Positions 55,777 through 64,000 of a stretch of DNA of 64,000 nucleotides are shown here, piece by piece. Position 1 is the stretch's first letter, and every line of letters starts with the position of its first letter. Source of the DNA: Odontocerum albicorne (taxonomy: Eukaryota > Arthropoda > Insecta > Trichoptera > Odontoceridae); assembly GCA_949825065.1 (NCBI GenBank), contig OX463859.1, positions 24,011,847 to 24,075,846 of the forward strand. The letters are read 5' to 3'. Under the pieces are notes generated by a model that was given only the letters and a program-made list of their open reading frames with translations, had not been told where the DNA came from and ran no database searches. Both the position numbers and the translations under genes were made by a program.

Positions 55777-56684
55777 GATTTAATGAGTAATTACATGTAT
55801 TAGGAGCATGTGTACTCGCTCACTTGTATTGGTCTACGCATGTAGCTTGCATGGTTGACTACAATTTCACTAGAAATTTGATAAGTCGGCGGAGGGCAGA
55901 AGAATGCACGGTGAGCAGCACAAGATATGTAAGGATGTACTGCATGAGGCACTTAAATACATAAATGCTCAGCATAACTGAGAGCAAACAGAAGCGGATT
56001 GAGTCAAATTGCATAGAACGGTTGTAAGTTATCAGGGGCCCAAAGGAGACAAGCTGGAAGTATCGAAGCTTCTTGTCCTATATGTGACAGGATATCACAA
56101 ATTAGCTTACATAGTCATTTCAGGTGGCATCAACGACAAGTACCCTAAGCCTCCATTTTGTATTGTGCCTTTTATTCTCATTACGGGTAATGGGCATTCA
56201 CATTCACATGTATAAGATATATAGTAGGCAAAAGCCCAGTTTACTGGGGACATGACAAATAAAAGGCAACAAATCCAGATCTATATAAGTTGAGAGTCCA
56301 CTTTGAATTATCTGTTTAAGTTGAGTGTCCACTTTGAATTACCTGTCAAAGGGACATGGCGTGATGGTATGTCCTTGCTGAAGATTATATGAGATATGCT
56401 CATACAAAATTATATGCAATGTAGTCAAGTTATAGTTTCATATTATGTCATGTGTGACATTTAAAATGTCAAATGTGTAAACAGCATGCAACACATTAAG
56501 TTAACTTCCTGCTTGTTTCCTCAAGTTGAGTCTTTTTGACCTTATTTTATAGATTTTTTTGACATTTAGGTGATAAATAACTTTATATGTTTTCTTCCAA
56601 AAATGAGTTAAAGCTCTCTCATAGAAAATTTCTGTGAAGGAGTATATTCATATGTCATTGTCAAATTGTGTCCATTCCATACAA
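55777..56684. other. Intergenic with small repeat pieces
   Basis: A short RTE 3' end (GGGACATGGCGTGATGGTATG) lies at 56342. TTGAGAGTCCACTTTGAATT occurs twice (about 56289 and 56319). No gene seen. Confidence 0.4.
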
Positions 56685-56746
56685 CTTCTTCAAAATGTTG
56701 TCATCCGATAAAAGATATATTATCGGATGACAACATTTTGAAGAAG
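56685..56746. repeat. Perfect 26-bp stem hairpin
   Basis: CTTCTTCAAAATGTTGTCAT then CCGATA at 56685-56710 pairs exactly with 56721-56746 across the 10-base loop AAAGATATAT. Confidence 0.95.
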
Positions 56747-56749
56747 AAA

Positions 56750-57165
56750 TAAACAATAAAATCTTTATATAAAGCCTTTTCTGTCCATGCAGTAATACTC
56801 TGGAACCAGTCACAAACCAATATTAGACTCATTCCGTCTTTGGCATGCTTTAAGAAGCGACTGAAAAAACTCTTAATTTCTAGTCAGTAATATAACGTGT
56901 TTCATTCCTGATTTTTCTTTCCTCTACCACCCCCTCGTTTTCCTTTGATTGATAATATCTCACTTTATATGCAAAGGAATGTTCGGGTGATTGTTTGTCT
57001 TTGTGAGGTTTATGAGCGTATTCTCACGTATGTGTTCGTGGATTTCATGGGGATGGGTAGTCATTTGAATGTTTTTTGCGACCATGTAACTTGCTTTGTT
57101 TATTTTTGTCTGGTTGGTTGGAAGAGATTGCTGCCACCATTGTTTATGCAATAAATAAATGAATG
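56750..57165 (+). mobile_element. LINE 3' end (Jockey/CR1-like)
   Basis: The plus frame gives V-I-L-W-N-Q-S and S-L-A-C-F-K-K-R-L-K-K-L-L, the end of a non-LTR reverse transcriptase, then a 3' region also found at 45040-45200. A piece resembling the SINE 3' part (GGTTGGTTGGAAGAGATTGC) lies at 57112. Confidence 0.6.
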
Positions 57166-57485
57166 CTAAAAAATTGACTGATGAATCTCTCCACAGTAAT
57201 CTGAGGGCACCATAATTGAAAAAAAGTAATTGAAATTATTGAAAGTCCTCATAGTAAAATGTAATACTTATTGAGCAGGTAATGCTCATGAAGCTATTAG
57301 TGTCGAGTCTATCATAGGCAGGAGGACAGAGAGATGTTATGACAACATCCTCATTACATTGTGGGCCAACTATTAATGATTGTGGCACGTTGTAGTGAGC
57401 AGCTGGCGGAGGTACTGAGATCCAAATTGTTCTGCTAACCCACATATCCTGCTGTCCTTTATGAAGGATATTTACCCAAGAAGTG
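57166..57485. other. Intergenic, nothing recognised
   Basis: No coding or repeat signal found. Confidence 0.35.
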
Positions 57486-57489
57486 TTAC

Positions 57490-57710
57490 TTTCATATACG
57501 AAAGTAAATACATTTTTTGGAAGAAAAAAAAACTATTTTATTTTCCAATATAGTCTCCTTTGAAGTCTACATACTTGGTCTAGTGATTTTCCAATTTTTT
57601 CATCCCACCTGAAAAATAGGATTTGTCAAAATCTGCAAAATAGTAATTTACTGCTGTGATGACATCCTGATTCCATGAAAATTTATTTCCACCGAGCTAA
57701 TATCTCAATT
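57490..57710 (-). mobile_element. Mariner transposase C-terminal fragment
   Basis: Minus frames show an F-x-V-G-x-K-N-W-K-I-T-R-P-S-M, T-S-K-E-T-I-L-like tail that corresponds to the F-S-D-G-L-K-K-L-E-N-R-W end of one mariner lineage. Decayed. Confidence 0.5.
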
Positions 57711-58040
57711 GAAGAAATGCTGTAGAAATACAACAATGTTGGACAGAATACAGAATGAAGTGATTAGGGATGAATGTGAACTTAAGGCTGATGTATAGAG
57801 TAAGATGATGAAGAGCATGATGGTTTGGGCATGTAGAACGAATGAAAGAAGAAATGCGAGAGGAAGATCAAGGAAAGTATGGTTGGATCAAGTGAATGGT
57901 ATTCTGAAAGAAGGAAACGTAGAAAGTTAGAGAATGTAAAAGAGGCTAAGGATGTGTGTCGAGATAGGAAAGTATGGTTCTCTGTCTTCTGTCTACCCCG
58001 ACAGAAAGATGACGTGACGGTATGTATGTATGTAAAACAA
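57711..58040 (+). mobile_element. RTE-type LINE 3' end
   Basis: M-L-D-R-I-Q-N-E-V-I-R-D-E, V-W-A-C-R-T-N-E-R and the tail ARGRSRKVWLDQVNGILKE to the common 3' end at 57990-58020. One of the better-preserved ends. Confidence 0.8.
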
Positions 58041-58079
58041 GAAAAAAAACTTTCAACTAAATGTAAACCCTCGTATCAA

Positions 58080-58320
58080 TTTTCAAATTATACTCATATA
58101 GTGGGTTGCCTGAAAAATAATTTTGTATTTTAGGTCCAATTCAAACACAAATGCTTTACACATAATGCTCTTGGATGGCAGTTTTCTTATATTTTCAGTG
58201 TAAAAGCAATCTCTTGTTCGTGGAATGCTGATTTTTCTTGATCAATGCCTTGATTTGGTCATCATCAATAGTAATCTGCCTTCGAGAAAAACTTATTTTG
58301 TCCCATCTTCAAATTAACGC
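58080..58320 (-). mobile_element. Mariner N-terminal remnant
   Basis: GTGGGTTGCCTGAAAAATAA on plus looks like a mariner terminus. Minus frames at 58230-58290 give I-D-D-D-Q-I-K-A-L-I, as in the helix-turn-helix region of mariner transposases. Confidence 0.4.
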
Positions 58321-58392
58321 CAAAAAAAATTTCTCAAGCAATTTGGTTAAACAATGACCGAAAAAATGCGATAAATTATAAACCTTTTTTAA

Positions 58393-59185
58393 TATTAGGT
58401 GTTCACATAAGTTGTGTCTGTTTTTTTCCAAATTAAAAATGAGTACTAAAAGTAAAACAAAATGGTAAAGATTATACGTCATTCGAAAGAAAATTTTCTG
58501 CTCTACAAGATATTGTGTTTGCTTTTACGTTACATATATTATTTTATTTGATTACAAGCCTTCAAAATGGAATGTCAAGTAGACGAAAGTGAGCATTTTC
58601 GACACCTCCTTCTGTTCGCGTTCAATCGAGGGAATAAAGCTTCCAAAGCTGCTCGCGATATTTGCGAAGTGTACAGTGAAGATGCTATGAATGAAAGGAC
58701 AGCTTGTCGATGGTTTTTGCGTTTCAAAGACGGTAATTTTGACCTGAAAGACATGGAGCGTTCCGGACGACCGGTGGACTTCGATGAGTACTGCTTAAAC
58801 CATATTATTCATGAAGATCCCCTTCAAACCACCGTAGAATTGGCTGAGCAGATGAATTGTAGTCACATGACTGTATACCGCCATCTTAAATCAATGGGAA
58901 AAGTCCAGAAGTTCGGTGCTTGGGTTTTACATGTTTTGAGTGAAAACAACAAAAATCAATTGTCGAACGGAGATGGCGAAAATGCTCACTTTCGTCTACT
59001 TGACATTCCATTTTGAGGGCTTGTAATCAAATAAAATAATATATGTAACGTAAAAGCAAACACAATATCTTGTAGAATAGAAAATTTTCTTTCGAATGAC
59101 GTATAATTTTTACCATTTTGTTTTAATTTTGGTGCTCATTTTTTATTTGGAAAAAAACGGACACAACTTATGTTAATACCCAATA
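58393..59185 (+). mobile_element. Mariner with its 3' end replaced by an inverted copy of its 5' end
   Basis: TA at 58393-58394 and 59184-59185 flanks 789 bp. The left arm (58395 to about 58600) includes the 5' leader and the start ATGGAATGTCAAGTAGACGA. The right arm (about 58985-59183) is the reverse complement of that same region, so both ends carry the 5' leader and start codon. This gives about 190-bp inverted repeats, far longer than mariner's usual 25-35. Confidence 0.9.
58567..59016 (+). pseudogene. Mariner DNA-binding domain, catalytic domain missing
   Basis: A 149-codon frame starts at 58567 and encodes the paired helix-turn-helix region: HFRHLLLFAFNRGNKASKAA, CEVYSEDAMNERTACRWFLR, FKDGNFDLKDMERSGRPVDF, TTVELAEQMNCSHMTVYRHL, VLHVLSENNK. 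At about residue 133 it passes into antisense of its own start region and ends at 59016. It could make a binding-only protein, but no DDD motif exists. Confidence 0.85.
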
Positions 59186-59600
59186 ATATACATTAAGTTT
59201 TTTTTAATGCATTTAGCAATGAAAATTTTGTCCTTACGACATCTGTTCTAGCAATAGGAAATGACTTTCCAGACAACATATTATAACAATTGATTAATAT
59301 AAATTCACATATACAAACAAATATACATGACACTTCCGTTTCCCAGTTTATCAGGACTTTTGGTCTTTTGTAATGGTATAGTTTTGTCAATAATAACCAC
59401 AATATCCTCTTAATCACTCGGGATTCCCTGAAGGAAGGTACTCATTGACTTTTTAATTTTTTTAACACTAAATTTGTATTTTTAGGTTTAGGAGAAAACA
59501 TGCAATGTTGTGTTTTAAATACAAATAATAATGAACAAAAAAATTAAATAATATTTAATTTTATAATGTCCTAACAGGAAGTTTTTTTAAATTTTATTTA
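59186..59600. other. Intergenic, nothing recognised
   Basis: No coding or repeat signal found. Confidence 0.35.
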
Positions 59601-59895
59601 GAATTGATAAGGTGGCGTTTTTGGTAGATTTCGATAGAAATATTACATATTGCAGTGGGTCTCCTCCTGTCACAACTTTCTGAAAATTGTAATTCTCTCT
59701 CTTTGATCATGACCAGGAGACTCCGAAACTCTCTCCGTGGTTGCAGTCCTAAGACTGGTTTGCAGCAATTTCAACTCTTCTCCTCCATTCCCCCCTGTCC
59801 TGTGCGGCTCTTTTTAAATCTGTATATGTTGAGCAGCGCACGTCCACCAACAGGTCCTCCAGGTACTCTCGGCGTGGGCGTCCCCTAGAGTTACT
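59600..59895 (-). mobile_element. RTE-like LINE C-terminal fragment
   Basis: Minus translation gives G-R-P-R-R-E-Y-L-E-D-L-L-V-D-V and L-K-R-A-A-Q-D-R-G-E-W-R-R, a typical RTE C-terminus. The 3' part is shared with 27000-27130. Confidence 0.7.
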
Positions 59896-60318
59896 ACTCT
59901 AGAGTTACTACCCCTCCGAAACTACTTTCCGTTAAAAAATTTTACATGTTTATTTATTTACGGCATATAATGAAATGTTTCCGATAGAATGATATAATCT
60001 GTGTTGGAGAGATATGGTACCTGCAAGGTACAATAAAACAGAAAATATCTGTTCCTTTCACACAGACAAAATCTACCTGATTCTTGCGGCCAGTGCTGGA
60101 AGAGCTTTTTTAATCAAAACTTTAAGCCATTTTAGATGTTGAAAATTTATCATAAAATTAAGATTATGAAAAAGCATTCATGAAAAGTTCTGACTTTTTT
60201 GGGTCTAAAATTAAGGAGTATTAATTCAATATGAAAGAGAACAAGCTATCTTGTTTGGTACAGAACTCTTTTTCTTAAAAATGTATGGAATGCAGCAACT
60301 AAGCAACAATATATATCC

Positions 60319-60385
60319 ATACCTCACTTTATAGACCCTCTTTTAAATGAAATTTTGCTATAACGAAATAAAAAAAACAATCAAT
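60319..60385. mobile_element. Tigger/pogo terminal remnant
   Basis: ATACCTCACTTTATAGACCC then TTTTGCTATAACGAAAT resembles pogo/Tigger ends such as that near 42240. Confidence 0.4.
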
Positions 60386-60639
60386 AAATTTGCTTTGCGG
60401 AAATAAATCCCATTAACTAAATATTTTACAATTGGAATTCAAAAGTCGATTTGCGCAAATTGGACCAAGATCCAACATTAAGCGACGTGAAAGACAAAAC
60501 AATGATTTCTTAAGAATTAACACTAACAAATTTAGTTGATGCTTATTTATACTACTATTATCAGTAGTGAAGTGGCCTGTGTCCTCGAAAAGAAGTGTGG
60601 TACGTCTTGGAAAAAAATATTTCGTGTTTTTTGCGATGT

Positions 60640-61005
60640 AATGTAAATTCAAACATTTTATTCAATGAATATGCTACGAAGGAAATTACGCAAAGAATAA
60701 CACATCAAAAATTTAGAAACAAATTATTGATAAGTCTAATCGGAGACATTCGTGCACCGATACAAAAACCGGGCCGATTGTTTACAGACGATACTATTAT
60801 CCAGCGTTTGGATGGAAAGAGTCATTTTATTTTTACCCATAACAACACAAGGACTGTATGTGTGCTCCAATCGGAAGGTCAAAGGAGGGAGAAAATAAAC
60901 TACATTCTATTGTGGTACTTGTGATAGGAAGCCCGGACTTCATCCAGGAGAATCTTTTAAAAAGTACCATACTTTGAAAAATTATAGTAAAAAGGGTTAA
61001 TTTTT
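60640..61005 (+). pseudogene. piggyBac transposase C-terminal fragment
   Basis: The frame from 60640 reads KFRNKLLISLIGDIRAPIQK, then PGRLFTDDTIIQRLDGKSHF and, after a frame change near 60905, C-G-T-C-D-R-K-P-G-L-H-P-G and F-K-K-Y-H-T-L-K-N-Y. This is the C-terminal part and cysteine-rich end of PGBD-like piggyBac transposases, with some cysteines lost. A stop is followed at once by GGGTTAATTTT, a possible TTAA boundary. The catalytic region is missing. Confidence 0.75.
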
Positions 61006-61259
61006 AGCACCCTAAACTACAAAAAGGGGTGCAAAGTCACCCCAATAGAATGGTGTATATTTTTAAATGCATTACTCATATCTGTTACATGATGACACTT
61101 AAAACGTAAAAAAATATTATTTATATCCAAAAACCCTGATAAAATTAGAAATAAATTTATTTGAAATCAAAATATTTAATAATTGATGTTAAATATGAGT
61201 AATTGTTTGAAATATTGGAAAATAAAATATTTGATAAGAGTAAAAATGGTCGAATAAAG

Positions 61260-61560
61260 AATAACAGTTTGTTAAAGATGGATGATATAAGTATAATTAT
61301 GAAATAAATCTTGGGATGGTTTGGCCCAATTGAGAGAATGAGATATGAAAGACTTGTCGATGAAACATGTGTCGGAAATCAATAGAGATTCACAGAAAAA
61401 GTAGACCAAGGAAAGAATGGAAGGAGATAATTGAGAAATTTCAGTTGAGGGAATGGTAAGATATAGGAGATGTGAATGAGACGAGAGTTATGTGCATGGA
61501 TTGAAAGATATGGATATCTGTCCCCTCTGGCTACTTCAAAAGGGACAATGTGTCTTGTAT
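61260..61560 (+). mobile_element. RTE-type LINE 3' end
   Basis: The segment W-F-G-P-I-E-R-M-R-Y-E-R-L-V and the tail GATGTGAATGAGACGAGAG to TACTTCAAAAGGGACAATGT match the other RTE ends. Confidence 0.65.
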
Positions 61561-61569
61561 GTTTTACCA

Positions 61570-62150
61570 AAACTTCTGACGTATTGTAATAATAAAAAGA
61601 GTGTAATAGTTTTTGAACTATGCACTGCTACATATACGATTATATTAATGCCATTTCCTACGTTCGTGTCTGCTGTAGTGTCGCCAGTACCCCAAATATC
61701 CCTGATTAGTATTCATCATTCTGCTTATTATTATTCGTGGCACAGTGTGCGGTGGGTTTGTGTGAGTGCGTGTGTCTCCATCTACCAGACAGGTACGACA
61801 CATTCCGATACTCCAAGTAAGGAATGCATGACTGTGAAAGTGATTCACCGCCAAGTGTACTCGCAAGAAGCATGTACATATGGATTAAAGTTACATTAGG
61901 TTAAGTGACATCATTGAAATTGAGATAATTTTTTTAAAATTTATTCTACAGTTTCAACTTATTTAAACATTTCTTTCAAAGATAATAATACACATTAGAT
62001 GAAGATAACGCATAGGTTTCTTCAAATTTCTCTAGTCTTAGAGAGTTTAAATTTTTACATCAATGTCTTCCAACAAGGGAAATAAAAAATCTTATTATTT
62101 AAGTTGTTGTATCTTGTAACTCTATTCCAGATTGCCTGATTCACAAATTT
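61570..62150. other. Intergenic, nothing firm
   Basis: Open frames of 70-135 codons overlap on both strands at 61492-61899 without recognisable motifs. They are partly read through the RTE tail. Confidence 0.35.
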
Positions 62151-62159
62151 CTAGACTTC

Positions 62160-62640
62160 AGTTTTTTTTAATGCAGCTGCTAGATTAATATATGGAAGTC
62201 ATAAATATTACCATAATGGTCTGCTTCTAAAAAGTATACACTGACTTAAGTTTCGTTAACGGATTGATTTCAAACTTTGTCTCTTTGTATTCAAATCCCT
62301 TAATGGGATGTTTCCGTTGTATCTTTCGAATTTGTATCTGAGAGATGTTCCTTCGGAGAGAAGTAGATTTTTGAGGTCAATTTCTTTTTCATTTAATAAA
62401 TTGGTTGTTTCAAATTAATCTAATAGGGTGAGGTATTATGATAGAGCTTTTGCCATTGCTGGTCCTGTGGTGTGAAATAATCTGCCTCCTGGTGTCAGAG
62501 AGGTCCTGACACCAGGAGGCAGTACTCCTGGCGTGTTTAGCTTTACAAAACACTCTTGGGAAGTCTTATCAAAATTGGGTTTGAACCCTGAGTTAGAGCG
62601 ATATTGAGAAGAGTTTGTTCTCTAAATGGCGCTATATGAT
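62160..62640 (+). mobile_element. CR1/Jockey-like LINE 3' end, best sense copy
   Basis: Frames read N-A-A-A-R-L-I-Y-G, R-I-D-F-K-L-C-L-F-V-F-K-S-L-N-G, Y-D-R-A-F-A-I-A-G-P-V-V, N-N-L-P-P-G-V-R and L-S-K-L-G-L-N-P-E-L-E-R-Y stop. The last is followed within 40 bases by the end motif TTTGTTCTCTAAATGGCGC. This defines the family whose 3' tails recur at 20550, 27330, 40078, 43735 and 48425. It has several stops. Confidence 0.8.
62484..62520. repeat. 15-bp perfect hairpin within the LINE
   Basis: GCCTCCTGGTGTCAG at 62484-62498 pairs with CTGACACCAGGAGGC at 62506-62520. It falls where the family protein reads P-P-G-V, and appears to be a small local inverted duplication. Confidence 0.85.
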
Positions 62641-62824
62641 ATCCTTTTATTATTATTAGAAGAAAAAAAATATCAAAATATATTCCGTGTTAAATTGATC
62701 ACTTAAGTATTAACGATAATTTGAAAGCTTGGAAGTACTGTCCGTCTATCATTAAAAACATTTAAAATTGCTACTAAATATATCAAACTAATAAAGTATT
62801 TTTGTATTTTGCTTTTGTTATATA

Positions 62825-63015
62825 CAGTAAAACCAGTCAAGTTTATTATTTCTATGTGGCAATCTCTTACAACAAACCAGAAAGATGTTTAAGAAGCCTG
62901 AGGGGAAAACCAAACTGATACCCTTTTTAAAACTAATTAGTACCAATGGGAATCGAACCTGTAACTTTTTGGCCGGACTTGTATCTTATTAACTAGGCGA
63001 GGTTATTAGGACTTT
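62825..63015 (-). mobile_element. tRNA-derived SINE
   Basis: On minus an A-box-like TCGCCTAGTTAATAAG is followed by a good B box, GGTTCGATTCCC (plus 62950-62961), then a 3' part with GCCACATAGAAATAATAAAC. It is related to 30370-30505. Confidence 0.7.
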
Positions 63016-63200
63016 TTTTTATTTTAAAGTAGACAAATAATTAAAATTTTATAAATAAAAATAAAACAAGAAAAAGGAAAAATCTCAACTAGCATAGAAA
63101 AAAGTGTTCAGTTAATTTATTTTACCATTAAAGATGCTTCAAAAGCTTGGAAATCCTGCCACTCATCCCATATTCTACTAAAAATATTTAGAATTTACCT

Positions 63201-63322
63201 GTGACATTATACTTACATCATGACATTATACTTACATCATGTGACATTATACTTACATCATGTGACATTATACTTACATCATGTGACATTATACTTACAT
63301 CATGTGACATTATACTTACATG
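63201..63322 (+). repeat. 21-bp tandem repeat, about 6 copies
   Basis: The unit GTGACATTATACTTACATCAT is repeated head to tail. The first junction lacks two bases; the rest are identical. No spacers, so it is not a CRISPR array. Confidence 0.95.
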
Positions 63323-64000
63323 TGTTTTTATAAACCTTATTTTTCTTTGAAAGTGGACTAGTTTAAACAAAGATTCATTCAATACAATTCAAGAGTTTGG
63401 AATTAACATAACTATTTCGAAGCTGACCAAATTTGAACCAAGAATTTACAAAGCATTTCTGAGGTAGAGTAGTGATTTTAATAATGTCGCACTTTAAAAT
63501 AATATGTAATGTGTTGGCTCTTTGACAGAGGGAGAGTGAGCAGTGAGGAGCTTTTGAAGGTCTCCATATAGGCATGTGAGCGAATGACGTAAATGTAGTA
63601 AGTGATTGTGATTGGATGTGATTTTGATTTGTTTTTTGAGATTATGATGCGGTTGGAATTGTGTATGTGATAACTTTAGGGTTTAAATGTGTAGGATGTG
63701 AATGTTTCAGCTGAGTGATTTAGTATTAAGAACAAATATATGAAATTTGTAATTAAGGAAAGAGTGCACTTCGCCACAGGGCTTGCCTAGTGAAACGGTT
63801 CTCTACATCCAAAAAATGTACTTGCACTTTGCCTTTGTTTAAAAATGATGTTAATTTTATTGGGGTTATAAAAATTTAAAATCCATAAATAAACTGTACA
63901 CGGGTAAATGCTGGGAGATAAATGATTCAAAATACAATTAAGATTTTTTTTATTAAAGGTTTTGGCTTTAACTTTGTGGAACTCCATTAAAATGTTTAGC
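63323..64000. other. Window end, nothing recognised
   Basis: T/G-rich on plus at 63590-63740. No coding frame with homology and no repeat matching others here. Confidence 0.4.

Noticed and set aside
61492..61899. 135-codon plus frame
   Set aside because: It begins in an RTE 3' tail and continues into unassigned sequence, with an overlapping antisense frame. No domain is recognisable.
63201..63322. Possible CRISPR-like repeat array
   Set aside because: The 21-bp units are contiguous without spacers, and the genome is eukaryotic. It is a simple tandem repeat.

Overview
The window is AT-rich, intron-rich eukaryotic DNA carrying three conserved single-copy genes, many decayed transposable elements and almost nothing else. 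The protein sequences, the TE set (several mariner lineages, Tc1, pogo/Tigger, hAT, piggyBac-type TTAA elements, RTE and CR1/Jockey-like LINE ends, tRNA-derived SINEs) and the intron sizes suggest an insect or another arthropod. The order cannot be fixed from this window.

Three genes can be built exon by exon, each with a closed reading frame. (1) NDOR1, the NADPH-dependent diflavin reductase, lies on + at 8082-28154 with 7 coding exons and 609 aa. (2) IMP4, a U3 snoRNP/SSU-processome Brix protein, lies on + at 15749-19657 with 5 coding exons and 313 aa. It sits wholly inside the 10.6 kb intron 3 of NDOR1, on the same strand. (3) THOC3, the WD40 subunit of THO/TREX, lies on - at 30757-43491 with 6 coding exons and 328 aa, convergent with NDOR1. 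A fourth, weak candidate is a short first coding exon at 47251-47296 (+) behind a promoter-like segment. An unrecognised 114-codon open stretch lies on - at 20189-20533.

Layout: 1-8000 holds TE remnants (SINE with target duplication, TTAA MITE, complete mariner, Tc1 remnant broken by a palindrome, hAT MITE). 8-28 kb is NDOR1 with IMP4 nested inside and TEs in most of its introns. 28.9-29.6 kb is a 51-bp minisatellite between the convergent 3' ends of NDOR1 and THOC3. 30.7-43.5 kb is THOC3, whose introns hold a 1.1 kb foldback element, a mariner whose core is replaced by Tigger sequence, and TTAA elements. 43.5-64 kb is gene-poor and built of nested TEs.

The three genes have no shared pathway: cytosolic Fe-S assembly (NDOR1), ribosome biogenesis (IMP4) and mRNA export (THOC3). 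All are housekeeping genes, and their 5' regions share a TTTGACA-type motif that also precedes the candidate exon at 47251. I found no convincing new biological system. The most interesting points are the same-strand nested gene with matching intron phases, the shared promoter motif, the long intronic foldbacks, and several TE nestings whose empty sites can be read directly.
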